DNA from: Paenibacillus soyae
GTDB taxonomy: Bacteria > Bacillota > Bacilli > Paenibacillales > Paenibacillaceae
Reading direction: 5' to 3'
DNA: 64,000 nucleotides
Assembly (NCBI RefSeq): GCF_024623455.1
Contig: NZ_JANIPJ010000023.1
Coordinates: forward strand, 1 to 64,000
Below, one piece after another: positions 33,431 to 41,811 of this stretch. The first letter of the stretch is position 1. Each line of letters starts with the position of its first letter. Under the pieces are notes generated by a model. The model had not been told where the DNA came from. It saw nothing but the letters and a program-made list of their open reading frames with translations, and did not search any database. The position numbers and the translations under genes were made by a program.

Positions 33431-34632
33431 AGCTGCCGAACCGATTCGGAAGGCTGCTGCTCGCGCTCGCGCTGCTTCTTGTCGCGACGGGCTGCTGGGA
33501 TCGGCACGAGCTTAACAATCTGGCGATCATCTCGGCCATTGGGTTCGATAAGCATGGGGATAAGATTCGGGTCACCGTGCAAGTGCTCGACCCGGACGAA
33601 GTGGCGGGCACAACGGGCGGGGGAGCAGGCAAAGCGCCGGTCATCACCTATGAGGAAGAAGGAATCACGGTGGATGACGCTTTCGGGAGGCTGACGACCA
33701 AGGCGCCGTACCCGCTCTACTTGTCCCATGTGCGCATGGTCGTGTTCGGCGAAACGCTGGCGCGCGGCGGAATCGCCAAAGTGCTTGATTTCCTCTCGAG
33801 AGACAGGCAGATGCGAACCGACTTCTATCTGGTCGTCGCGAAGAAGCGGACCGCCCGGGAAGTGCTGGGCATCTTCACGCAGATCGAGAAAATACCGGGC
33901 AATAAGCTGTATTCCTCGCTCAGGACGGCCAGCCAGGAATGGGCGCCGGTGCAGGAGACGCTGCTGATCGACGTTATCAACGATTTGGTGAACAAGGGCA
34001 AGCAGCTCGTTCTGACGGGCGTTCAGATCGAAGGGGACGAGAAGGCGGGGGGCACGCCGAAAAATAACGAAAACATCCGAAGCATCGCCCGGTTATCCTT
34101 CAACGGAATCGCGGTCTTCAAGTCGGATAAGCTGATCGGCTGGCTGACGGAGAACGAAAGCAAAGGCTACAGCTATATTCGGGATAAGGTGAAACGGACG
34201 ATCGGCAATGTAGCCTGCGGCCAAGAGAAGTACGTGTCGCTGAAGGTGATCCGATCCGAAACGAAACAGTCCGTCAGAATGGAAGGGGGCGAGCCTATCG
34301 TGCGCCTTCGCGTGGAGATCGAAGCCGACGTGAACGAATCGACCTGCGATATCGATCTCGAGAAGGATGAGGCCATTGCCGAGCTCGAGGAGGAGAGCGC
34401 CCGGAAGCTGAATCAGCTCATCGACAGCTCGATTAACCGGGCTAAACGAATGAAGAGCGACATTTTTGGATTCGGGGATCTTCTCGAAAGGAATGAACCC
34501 GGTTATTGGAGGGCTCATCAGGATCAATGGCAAACGTTGTTCCCCGAGCTCGAGGTCGAGACGGAAATCGTGTATCGTATACGCCGAATTGGAACGAGGA
34601 CGAACTCTTTGCTCAAAGAGATGGAGGAATAG
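33427..34632 (+). CDS. Ger(x)C family spore germination lipoprotein
   Basis: 401 residues. Signal peptide with lipobox VATGC, then the hallmark WDRHELNNLAIISAIGFDK. The rest follows the three-domain GerAC pattern and ends YRIRRIGTRTNSLLKEMEE. ATG 33427 overlaps the A-subunit stop. It is the lipoprotein subunit of the second receptor. Confidence 0.93.
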   Translation: MKLPNRFGRLLLALALLLVATGCWDRHELNNLAIISAIGFDKHGDKIRVTVQVLDPDEVAGTTGGGAGKAPVITYEEEGITVDDAFGRLTTKAPYPLYLSHVRMVVFGETLARGGIAKVLDFLSRDRQMRTDFYLVVAKKRTAREVLGIFTQIEKIPGNKLYSSLRTASQEWAPVQETLLIDVINDLVNKGKQLVLTGVQIEGDEKAGGTPKNNENIRSIARLSFNGIAVFKSDKLIGWLTENESKGYSYIRDKVKRTIGNVACGQEKYVSLKVIRSETKQSVRMEGGEPIVRLRVEIEADVNESTCDIDLEKDEAIAELEEESARKLNQLIDSSINRAKRMKSDIFGFGDLLERNEPGYWRAHQDQWQTLFPELEVETEIVYRIRRIGTRTNSLLKEMEE

Positions 34633-34642
34633 GGGGCTCGAA

Positions 34643-34888
34643 ATGGGACAAGCAGCGATTGCGTTGTTTTTTTGCCTCCTTTTTGCCGTCAAGGACACGG
34701 TGCGGCTGAAGGAGAAGAAATATCGCAGGGAGAACGCGTTTTTTATTTGCACGCTGACGCTTGGCTTCGTTATGTTATCGTTGCATTTTTTCGACATTCC
34801 GCTTCCGACTCCGATAGAAGCCATCCAAGCCATTTACGGCCCGGTCTATGAAATGCTGTTCGGTTGGACTCTGGCTATTCAAAAATAA
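34643..34888 (+). CDS. Small two-helix membrane protein (Ger D-subunit-like)
   Basis: 81 residues with two membrane segments (AIALFFCLLFAVKDTV and FFICTLTLGFVMLSLHFF) and a short conserved-looking end (AIYGPVYEMLFGWTL). Small two-helix D proteins are known in some Bacillus ger operons, where they modulate receptor activity; this gene has the right size, topology and position between C and B. GGGGG precedes ATG 34643. Assignment is by context. Confidence 0.65.
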   Translation: MGQAAIALFFCLLFAVKDTVRLKEKKYRRENAFFICTLTLGFVMLSLHFFDIPLPTPIEAIQAIYGPVYEMLFGWTLAIQK

Positions 34889-34909
34889 AGGGTGAAGGAG
34901 GGGCAAGCG

Positions 34910-36022
34910 GTGGAGAACATCCGAATCAGCAATATGCAGCTGACGGTTATCGTCATGCTGGTATCCATCGGAGATACGATTCTGGTCCTGCCCTCCATGA
35001 TTTCTTCGATCGCCGAGCGAAATGCATGGATTTCCGCTTTAATCAGCATTTGCATAGGTCCGGCCGTCTGCTTGCTATTCGCGTCGCTGCAGAGCCGGTT
35101 TCCCGGCATGACTCCCGTACAAATCTCCCGGGCGGTGCTCGGCAAATGGATGGGGAATGTCGCGGCTTTCCTATTCGTATTCGGCTTCGTGTTTCTAATG
35201 GTGCCGATGCTTATGAGGGAGCTGGGGGATTTCATGACGACGCAGATTATGCCGAATACGCCGATCGAGATCGTTTATTTTTTGTTTTTGGTTATCGTCG
35301 TACGCGGGGTTCGGTCGGGTCTGGAGCCGCTGGCCCGATCGGCCGAAATATTCGCGCCATGGGTTCTGATGTTAAGCGTCTTGCTAGTCATCTTCGTGCT
35401 GCCCGATATCCGACTGTATCGGATCGAGCCGCTATTCTACCAAGGCTTGGCGCCGGTGCTGGGAGGGGCGTATCCGTTTGTCGCGTTTTCTTATTTCGAA
35501 GTCGGCATTCTGATGATGATTTTCCCGTACGTGAAGGAGCCGAAGAAGATCCGGAGCAATCTGCTGATAGGTACTCTGTTGTCCGGGCTGCTCTTGTCGT
35601 CGGTGATCTTCCTGTGCTTGACGGTATTCGGACCGAACGTGACGGCGGATCTGATGTATCCCAGCTATTTGCTGGCCCGGAAAATCGAAATCGGCGAGTT
35701 TCTGCAGCGGATCGAAGTCATTATGGCGATCATCTGGCTGTTCACGATTTATTTCAAAATGTCCTTGTGCCTGTACGGCACCTGTCTCGGCGCGGCGCAG
35801 CTGTTCCATCTCCGGGATATGAAGCTGTTCGCGTTCCCGCTCGCTCTGATCTCTATGGTCATCGCCGACCGTTCGGCGCCGAACATCACGGCCTTCACGC
35901 ATATTATAAGCGGCGCCTACCCCTTATTCGACTTTACATTCGCCGTCCTGCTGCCGGTTCTGCTGCTTGCGGTAGGAGCATTGCGAAAGACTCCGGCGAA
36001 GGCGCAGGTCGGGAGCGGATGA
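34910..36022 (+). CDS. GerAB/GerKB-type germination permease (B subunit)
   Basis: 370 residues, about ten membrane helices. It opens ENIRISNMQLTVIVMLVSIG and has YPFVAFSYFEVGILMMIFPY in the middle, the region that binds germinant in this family. GTG 34910 has AAGGAGGGG at a good distance; an in-frame GTG at 34892 lacks a site. Last gene of ger operon 2. Confidence 0.92.
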   Translation: MENIRISNMQLTVIVMLVSIGDTILVLPSMISSIAERNAWISALISICIGPAVCLLFASLQSRFPGMTPVQISRAVLGKWMGNVAAFLFVFGFVFLMVPMLMRELGDFMTTQIMPNTPIEIVYFLFLVIVVRGVRSGLEPLARSAEIFAPWVLMLSVLLVIFVLPDIRLYRIEPLFYQGLAPVLGGAYPFVAFSYFEVGILMMIFPYVKEPKKIRSNLLIGTLLSGLLLSSVIFLCLTVFGPNVTADLMYPSYLLARKIEIGEFLQRIEVIMAIIWLFTIYFKMSLCLYGTCLGAAQLFHLRDMKLFAFPLALISMVIADRSAPNITAFTHIISGAYPLFDFTFAVLLPVLLLAVGALRKTPAKAQVGSG

Positions 36023-36036
36023 GTGAGACGTTTGAC

Positions 36037-36072
36037 AAGGAGGCGGCCTGTTAGGCATATGGCTTCCTTTTT
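36037..36072 (+). terminator. Terminator of ger operon 2
   Basis: AAGGAGGC (36037-36044) pairs with GCTTCCTT (36062-36069) with one wobble; an inner GCCTGTTAGGC hairpin extends the stem. A T-rich run follows. Confidence 0.65.
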
Positions 36073-36079
36073 CTTTTCT

Positions 36080-36088
36080 TGGTATGAT
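36080..36088 (+). promoter_or_regulatory. Extended -10 promoter for yojF-bshB2
   Basis: TGG-TATGAT (36080-36088) is an extended -10 element 28 bp before the yojF start. No clear -35 is present, as is common for extended -10 promoters. Confidence 0.4.
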
Positions 36089-36115
36089 CAAGAAGAGAAA
36101 CGGAGGGATGGCAAG

Positions 36116-36460
36116 ATGCTACCGATCAGCACTCAAATCGTGCAGCAACGTATCGACAGCCTGAAGGATCAGGACTTATATATTCATCTGGAATTAACGA
36201 CGGGAGCGTATGCGGCCCACTTCGACAGCTCGAAGCATCCGGCGTCCACGTTCATCACGAACACGCGGATCCGATACTCGCTAGGCTCGATTTCCGGGCA
36301 GGGGCCGTACCGGGTAGGCTTGAAAATGGAGCATGGCTGGATCTATTCGGAAGGATTGACCCACTATGAAGAATCGGATGACCGGCGCCTTCTGCTGGCC
36401 GGCCACGACAGCCAAGGCAAGCTGGTCGTGTCTCTGCAGCTGAGTCCGGAGCCATTCTGA
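36116..36460 (+). CDS. yojF: YojF family protein (bacillithiol-linked)
   Basis: 114 residues matching YojF/DUF1806: IQ-type start (ISTQIVQQRIDSLKDQDLYI), HLELTTGAYAAHF and KMEHGWIYSEGLTHYE. In Bacillus yojF stands directly before the deacetylase gene yojG (bshB2), as here (23 bp gap), and is thought to act with it. GGAGGG precedes ATG 36116. Confidence 0.88.
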   Translation: MLPISTQIVQQRIDSLKDQDLYIHLELTTGAYAAHFDSSKHPASTFITNTRIRYSLGSISGQGPYRVGLKMEHGWIYSEGLTHYEESDDRRLLLAGHDSQGKLVVSLQLSPEPF

Positions 36461-36483
36461 AGCGAGGGGAGAAGAGCGAGACG

Positions 36484-37137
36484 ATGGAGAAACGTATATT
36501 GGTTGTATTGCCGCATCCGGATGACGAGGCTTTCTGCTTATCCGGCACGTTGGCCAAGGAGATAAGCGCCGGGGCGCATGTCACGTACGCCTGCTTAACG
36601 CTTGGCGAGATGGGCCGTAATATGGGCGTTCCGCCGTTTGCGAATCGCGTGACGCTGAAGGACATTCGCAAGCTGGAGCTCGAAGCCTCCTGCGAAGCGA
36701 TAGGGATTCAAGATTTGCGAATGCTAGGGTTTCACGACAAAATGATCGAGTTCGAGGATCCCCAGCTGCTGGACGAGAAGCTTGGCGCTCTGCTCGAAGA
36801 AGTTCGTCCGGATCAGGTATTCACCTTCTATCCGGGATACAGCGTGCACCCCGATCATGACGCATGCGGCGCGGCGGTCGTTCGTTCGATCGCCAAGCTT
36901 CCGGCAGGAGAGAGGCCGCCGGTTTATTGCATGGCGTTCTCCCGCAACCATGAAGAGGAGATCGGCCAGCCCGACGTCTTCGTCGACGTGCGGGACTATA
37001 TGCCGCAGAAGCTGGCTTCCATTCGCGCGCACCGGAGCCAATTCCAAGCGCCGGAGCTGGTAGGCAGCAAAGAGCTTACGGCGGAGGAGCTGGAAGCGCG
37101 CTTCGGCATGGAGAGATTCTGGACGTATCGCTTCTAA
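36484..37137 (+). CDS. bshB2: Bacillithiol biosynthesis deacetylase BshB2
   Basis: 217 residues, LmbE/PIG-L-like deacetylase. The zinc-binding HPDDE is at 11-15 (LPHPDDEAF) and a second His motif is VHPDHDACG. It removes the acetyl group from N-acetylglucosaminyl-malate in bacillithiol synthesis, and related forms act on bacillithiol conjugates. The length fits the BshB2 branch. It forms a two-gene unit with yojF. Confidence 0.9.
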   Translation: MEKRILVVLPHPDDEAFCLSGTLAKEISAGAHVTYACLTLGEMGRNMGVPPFANRVTLKDIRKLELEASCEAIGIQDLRMLGFHDKMIEFEDPQLLDEKLGALLEEVRPDQVFTFYPGYSVHPDHDACGAAVVRSIAKLPAGERPPVYCMAFSRNHEEEIGQPDVFVDVRDYMPQKLASIRAHRSQFQAPELVGSKELTAEELEARFGMERFWTYRF

Positions 37138-37145
37138 GACAGGAA

Positions 37146-37188
37146 AAGGCCCGGACAAGGATCCTTAATGGATCTTTATCCGGGCCTT
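37146..37188. terminator. Bidirectional terminator
   Basis: AAGGCCCGGA (37146-37155) and TCCGGGCCTT (37179-37188) pair perfectly, with an inner GGATC...GGATC-type stem. It separates the convergent bshB2 and Nudix genes. Confidence 0.8.
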
Positions 37189-37217
37189 CTTCCGTTCATC
37201 GGGGCTATTCATCGGGA

Positions 37218-37991
37218 CTATCCGTATATCGACAGCTCCGGCGCGTAGTCGGTGAACCGGTACAGCTGGGCCGGACGCTGGGAGTAACGATTGGATAGAA
37301 GCGGGCTGCCGTCTTCGCCGCGGGCTTCTTCCAGTATGCCTTGCCGGCTTTGCGTGGACGTTACTTTGCGAATGAAGTTTTTCTCCTCGAATGTCGGCAC
37401 GACCGTCTGGATCACCTGGTACAGCTCGCTGATCGTGAACAGCTCGGGCAAGAATGCTTTGGCGATCGTTGTCGTCATCATGAGCTGGCGAATGCGGGCC
37501 AGCGCGTCTCCTAGAATGTCGCGATGATCGAAGGCCAGCTCCATGGCGAGCGCTTCTTCGACCGGTACCAGGCGGACCTCGGACGCTTCTTCGGAGGTCT
37601 GACGCCCCTCCAGGGCCTGCTCCTGGACAAGCGCGACGAACGCGTGCGAGATCATCCAGCCTCTGGGGTCCCGGCCGGGGGAGCTGTACACTTGAAAATA
37701 TTCCAGATGCACATTCGCGACGCCCGTCTCCTCCAGCAGCTCCCGTTCCGCGCACTGCTGGACCGTCTCCGTCGGCCGCGTGAAGCCGCCGGGAAGGGCC
37801 CACTTGCCTTCGAAGGGCCACTTCCTGCGCCGGATCAGCATCACCTTGAGCTGCCGGATCGGCAGCGCTTTTTTGGCGCCGGGCTTCTCCTCGGAGGTGA
37901 TGGTGAACATCGCGATATCGGTAGGGGCGCCGTCAGGGGTGCGGTAAGGCTTCGTTGAATAGTTGTGTTCGTCTTCGGTCGGTTCGTTCAT
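37218..37991 (-). CDS. NrtR-like Nudix protein (NAD regulator or ADP-ribose hydrolase)
   Basis: 257 residues. The Nudix box GGFTRPTETVQQCAERELLE continuing to EETG (69-90) is intact, so hydrolase activity is possible. The C-terminal part (FTISELYQVIQTVVPTFEEK ... RPAQLYRF) matches the winged helix of NrtR, the ADP-ribose-responsive repressor of NAD genes. It is the third gene behind prs and nadV, which supports an NAD role. Hydrolysis of ADP-ribose, repression of the operon, or both are possible. A 29-bp gap separates it from nadV. Confidence 0.82.
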   Translation of the reverse strand: MNEPTEDEHNYSTKPYRTPDGAPTDIAMFTITSEEKPGAKKALPIRQLKVMLIRRRKWPFEGKWALPGGFTRPTETVQQCAERELLEETGVANVHLEYFQVYSSPGRDPRGWMISHAFVALVQEQALEGRQTSEEASEVRLVPVEEALAMELAFDHRDILGDALARIRQLMMTTTIAKAFLPELFTISELYQVIQTVVPTFEEKNFIRKVTSTQSRQGILEEARGEDGSPLLSNRYSQRPAQLYRFTDYAPELSIYG

Positions 37992-38020
37992 GGCCGCTCT
38001 CCTGTAATATGAAAGTATAA

Positions 38021-39508
38021 TTACAGATTGCCCAGTAATTCGGCGCGAATTTCAGCCAGCGTGTGCTCGCGCGTTAATTTTCCGTCCACGAATACGTCCT
38101 CGAGCAAGTCCTCTTCCCCGAACGCCGCGTAATCCGCGATGCTGAGCTGGTCGACGTATTGAATCGCGCCTTCGCGCGCTACGACTTTGACCAGGCCGGT
38201 TTGCGATTTTTTCATTTTGTTCGGATCGGTCGCGGGATCCTTGTAAATTTTGCGTTCTTCGCCGTTTACGACGGTGAAGGTCGACTTGAGCGCGAACCCG
38301 AACGTGTCGCGGGTGTTGTATTGGTACGTGAACGAGCCGATGCCGTATACCATGTTCGTCGACGCGAAGCCCTTGGCCTCCAGCCTCTCGCAAATTTCGC
38401 GGCAGCGTTCGATCGTAATCGCGTCTCCGTAGATGGCGCCGATGTGGCTGTCGAGCTGCTTGTAGCCGCGCTCGGTAATTGTGCCGCCGAAAATCTCCCA
38501 GAGGATCTCGATTACGCCTTTGCGGGCGAATTCGTTATCCGATCCCGGGTCGCCGCAGATGATCGCGACCGGGTCTCCGCTGTCCGGACGGATGACGACC
38601 CGGCCGTCCCGGGCCATAATGTCGTCCTTCAGCCCGCGGATGACGACGTCCAGGACGCTCCATAGATCCCATGTATCCGATACGATCGAGACAAAGCCGG
38701 TCGGATACACTTCGTTAATCAGGTAACGGTACGACGCCATCTCGTCGCGGCCGTGCGCGCACATGACGCTGTGCTCGGTCGCGGGAATCGAGGTGCCGAC
38801 CAGCTCGGTCTCGATATTCGCTTTATAGTAGTTCTCCAAATACAGAATGGCAGGGATCGTATCCGTGCCCGTGAACGACAGCAGATGTCCCGCGCTGCTG
38901 CCTAGCGCGGCATCCAGCGAGCCCATGCCGCGCATCGAGAAGTCGTGGCCCTGGAACGGCACGCCCGACAGATCCCCGTTCGTTTTCTTCGCGTACTCTT
39001 CAAGGATTTGGCGATATTCGAAAGCAAGCGTCGCGCTTGTCGCCGGCATCCACAGCTGGCACGACATCAGCGTCTCGAGATAGTTCGTCAGCCAGAAAAA
39101 CTCGGGCTTCGTGTTCTCGATCGTCAGCATAGGGACTTTGATCGGCACGAGCGTGCCTTCTTTGACGGCTTTGATCTTGATCGGCAGGTAGCCGAGTTCA
39201 TGCAGCTCTGCGATGTGGCTAGCATCCGGATCGTCGACTCCAAGCGTATACTTCAGCACTCTCTTGTATTCGGCAATAACGTCATTCTTCGGTCTGGCGA
39301 AGAAGTTTTCGTTGAAATATTGAATCAAATATTGTTTGATGAAGGCTTGAAAGCCGAACGCTACGACATGGTCGACATCCTTGAGGCGGCTGGTGCGCGC
39401 CGTCCATGTCGAGTAGACAAGCTCTGTGCCTTTCGGATATTGGTTTTTGTGGCTTACTTTGTAGAAGTCGCACAGCAGAGTAGCGGGATAGATGAATGGC
39501 GTTGTCAT
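38021..39508 (-). CDS. nadV: Nicotinamide phosphoribosyltransferase NadV
   Basis: 495 residues, the size of NadV/NAMPT enzymes. Family patterns: LLCDFYKVSHKNQYPKGTEL at the N-terminus, FQGHDFSMRGMGSLDAALGS, and the phosphate-binding VVIRPDSGDPVAIICGD. It makes NMN from nicotinamide and PRPP, a one-step recycling route that is rare in Bacillales, where nicotinamidase is usual. ATG 39508 has CGGAGG at 8-9 bases; an upstream open extension overlaps prs and is not real. PRPP would come from the gene just upstream. Confidence 0.93.
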   Translation of the reverse strand: MTTPFIYPATLLCDFYKVSHKNQYPKGTELVYSTWTARTSRLKDVDHVVAFGFQAFIKQYLIQYFNENFFARPKNDVIAEYKRVLKYTLGVDDPDASHIAELHELGYLPIKIKAVKEGTLVPIKVPMLTIENTKPEFFWLTNYLETLMSCQLWMPATSATLAFEYRQILEEYAKKTNGDLSGVPFQGHDFSMRGMGSLDAALGSSAGHLLSFTGTDTIPAILYLENYYKANIETELVGTSIPATEHSVMCAHGRDEMASYRYLINEVYPTGFVSIVSDTWDLWSVLDVVIRGLKDDIMARDGRVVIRPDSGDPVAIICGDPGSDNEFARKGVIEILWEIFGGTITERGYKQLDSHIGAIYGDAITIERCREICERLEAKGFASTNMVYGIGSFTYQYNTRDTFGFALKSTFTVVNGEERKIYKDPATDPNKMKKSQTGLVKVVAREGAIQYVDQLSIADYAAFGEEDLLEDVFVDGKLTREHTLAEIRAELLGNL

Positions 39509-39510
39509 GA

Positions 39511-40326
39511 TTACATACCTCCGAGTTTCATCATTTGGATTTTGTCGATGGGCGATTCGTCCAGCATCGTGTCCGTCGTATACACGCGGTCTACCAGGCC
39601 GGAATTCGGAATTTTGCCTTGGAACACCGATTTCTCGCAATGGCCGACGAGCAGGAACACTTCCGAGGCTCCGAGCTCCTTCAGCCGCTCCGCGCTTAGA
39701 AGGAAAGTTCCGCCGTACGAGCAGAGATCGTCGACGATGATGGCCTTGAAGCCGGGCTTTGCGACTTCGCCGACGACGTCGAGCTTCTGGATCTGGCCCG
39801 TCTGGAAGTCGCGGACCTTGAAGCCGACCAGCTGTTTGAAGCCCTTCACCTTGGCGTACCGCTTCTGCGCGCCGGCGTCCGGGAAGAAGAGGTAGTCCTC
39901 CTCCGCGTTGAAATTCGTTTCGCGGATGACTTGCTCCAGCAGCTCGACCGACGGATAACGGGCCGTGCTTCTATCGAGCAGCGCCATCGTCACGTCGGAG
40001 TGCGGCTCGATGACCGTCACTTCCTCGAAGCCGAGCGTGTTAATGAAGCTTGCCGCGTATTTCAGCGTGAATACGGATGACCCTTCCACGCGGTCCATGC
40101 GGCTGTAAGGCATATACGTGATGAGGAGAGAAGCGGTCAGCCGGTGATCGTCCAGAAATCGTTTGACGAACATCAGCTTGATCAAATCCCCGTCGGATTC
40201 GTACTTGAGCACGACCCTGTTGCGCGTTTCGGCGGCTGCGGCTTGCAGTATGGCTTCCCCGTCCACTCTCGTCTCGCCGTTCGGGAAGGTCTGGAAGTCC
40301 AAGGCGACCTCATTTATCTTAATCAT
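39511..40326 (-). CDS. prs: Short ribose-phosphate pyrophosphokinase (phage-like Prs)
   Basis: 271 residues, about 40 shorter than housekeeping Prs. Key sites remain: FPNGETRVDGE near the N-terminus, LLITYMPYSRMDRVEGSSVF (catalytic loop region), IEPHSD, and the PRPP loop VDDLCSYGGT. It makes PRPP from ribose-5-phosphate and ATP. The pair prs-nadV is known from large phages and some bacteria as a dedicated NMN-making unit. Two bases separate its stop from nadV. A strong sigma-A promoter lies 58-86 bp upstream. Confidence 0.9.
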   Translation of the reverse strand: MIKINEVALDFQTFPNGETRVDGEAILQAAAAETRNRVVLKYESDGDLIKLMFVKRFLDDHRLTASLLITYMPYSRMDRVEGSSVFTLKYAASFINTLGFEEVTVIEPHSDVTMALLDRSTARYPSVELLEQVIRETNFNAEEDYLFFPDAGAQKRYAKVKGFKQLVGFKVRDFQTGQIQKLDVVGEVAKPGFKAIIVDDLCSYGGTFLLSAERLKELGASEVFLLVGHCEKSVFQGKIPNSGLVDRVYTTDTMLDESPIDKIQMMKLGGM

Positions 40327-40383
40327 GTTTCGTCACGCTCCTTGCCGGTTGTGGTCGTTCATTCATTCTTTCGATTTAATATT

Positions 40384-40412
40384 ATCATAATGACAATTAT
40401 AAAATTTGTCAA
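40384..40412 (-). promoter_or_regulatory. Promoter of prs-nadV-Nudix operon with embedded inverted repeat
   Basis: On the minus strand a perfect -35 TTGACA (40412-40407), 17-bp gap and TATGAT (40389-40384). Within the spacer ATAAT-GACA-ATTAT (40387-40400) is a perfect inverted repeat touching the -10, a natural place for a repressor such as the NrtR-like product to bind. Confidence 0.72.
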
Positions 40413-40464
40413 CGGTTTGCTGCTGTCTTTTTTGTAAACGGGCGGTTTAATTGCTTTAAATGGT

Positions 40465-40482
40465 TTTGGCCCTCGCGCCAAA
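40465..40482 (+). promoter_or_regulatory. Inverted repeat upstream of the PARG gene
   Basis: TTTGGC (40465-40470) and GCCAAA (40477-40482) are perfect inverted arms around 6 bp; a TTGTATACAA palindrome follows at 40491-40500 and contains a possible -10 (TATACA). The site might regulate the divergent macrodomain gene. Confidence 0.35.
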
Positions 40483-40532
40483 GGGAGGCGTTGTATACAA
40501 TCGAGCTTATAGAAAAACGCGGAGGGATAATG

Positions 40533-41369
40533 ATGGACAGACAAACGGCGGCTCGAACGGCCGAAGAGACGATCGCAATTATTCGGGAAGGGAGCTACCG
40601 GAATAGGCGAGGGGAGGTTATTGAGCTGGGGGGCGCGTTGGAGCGCTCCGTCCGAGACGCGATTCTCTATAGCCCGGCCGACGGGGACCGGTGCTTGGCG
40701 GAAGCGAACCTGGCAGAGAGCTTCCGGACGAAGATCGAGGTAACTCCGGAGACGACATTGCAAGCAGCCGGCCGGCTTGCAGGCGAAGGAAGGAGCGTAT
40801 GCTGCCTAAACTTTGCATCGGCCAGACAACCCGGCGGGGGCTTCCTGAATGGGGCGCGGGCTCAGGAAGAAAGCTTGGCGCGCTCTTCGGGGTTGTATCC
40901 CACGATCGTCCAAATGACCGAAATGTATGAGGAAAACGCCCGCGTGAATACATGCCTGTACACCGACTATATGATCTATTCGCCTGAAGTGCCGGTATTT
41001 CGCGAAGACGGGGGCGAGCTGCTGGACCGCCCTTACTCGATCTCCGTCATTACGGCTCCGGCGGTTAACGCGGGCGTCGTAAGGGACAGAGAGCCGGAGA
41101 ACGCCGGACGCATTCGGGAGGTCATGACGAGAAGAATCGAAAAGATAGCGGCCGTGGCGCTTGCCAACGGGCAGACGTCGATGATCTTGGGAACTTTCGG
41201 CTGCGGGGTGTTTAAAAACGATCCGGAGGAGGTCGCGTCGATTTTTCGGGAGGTTCTTCAGAGCGATCGTTGGAGGGATGCCTTCGAATACGTGGTGTTC
41301 GCCGTTTACGACACGACCCCGAAGAAGCGGGTCTACGAATCATTTCGCCGTGCGCTCGGGACATGTTAA
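40533..41369 (+). CDS. Microbial PARG-type macrodomain protein (TIGR02452 family)
   Basis: 278 residues. The poly(ADP-ribose) glycohydrolase signature is complete: NFASARQPGGGFLNGARAQE with GGG at 101-103 and QEES at 111-114, the catalytic Glu pair. The C-terminal half (ITAPAVNAGVV, ILGTFGCGVFKNDPEEVASI) matches the macrodomain. It removes ADP-ribose from proteins or polymers in the cytoplasm. ATG 40533 has GGAGGG at 6 bases; ATG 40530 is closer. It is divergent from the NAD operon with a 206-bp shared control region. Confidence 0.9.
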   Translation: MDRQTAARTAEETIAIIREGSYRNRRGEVIELGGALERSVRDAILYSPADGDRCLAEANLAESFRTKIEVTPETTLQAAGRLAGEGRSVCCLNFASARQPGGGFLNGARAQEESLARSSGLYPTIVQMTEMYEENARVNTCLYTDYMIYSPEVPVFREDGGELLDRPYSISVITAPAVNAGVVRDREPENAGRIREVMTRRIEKIAAVALANGQTSMILGTFGCGVFKNDPEEVASIFREVLQSDRWRDAFEYVVFAVYDTTPKKRVYESFRRALGTC

Positions 41370-41403
41370 GATAGGGGCAACGAACCGTAAAGGGGATGAA
41401 GGC

Positions 41404-41774
41404 ATGAGCGAGCAGCTGATAGCGAGAAACGAAATCATCATCGACGAGGCGCCCGGCGGGAGTCATGCCCGTATTTCAAAGAAAATGTTGGACGAGATAT
41501 TGAATTCGAAACTGTTTGGGTAGTCATCGTCCGCATTAAGGGGCGAGATTATTGGTGTCGGGTGCCCGATACGGAGTTAATCGCTGTGGCTATAGAAAAA
41601 ATGACTAAATCGATGGAAGAGCTTCTATTATATGAAGGGGTTTCGGTTCGAACAAAGGAGCAGGCTACAATTCTCATCCTCCATTCAACAGATTCCTATT
41701 TTCAAGAGAAGCTGGATGAGCTTCATTTCTCAGGCATTAGGGTGGGCGAGGATTTGGAATTTTGGTTTGATTGA
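41404..41774 (+). pseudogene. Frameshifted small gene (possible -1 frameshift)
   Basis: ATG 41404 opens a 39-codon frame (MSEQLIARNEIIIDEAPGGS...) that stops at 41521. The -1 frame is open across the same stretch and continues to 41774 as convincing protein (FETVWVVIVRIKGRDYWCRV, later LLLYEGVSVRTKEQATILIL and VGEDLEFWFD). Joined at the A-AAG run (41478-41481) the product would be about 123 residues. Either a frameshift mutation or programmed frameshifting explains this; translation from GTG 41562 is a third option. The family is not recognised. Confidence 0.6.
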
Positions 41775-41811
41775 GCAGATGGCGAAAAAAATTCAAAATG
41801 GATTACGAACA

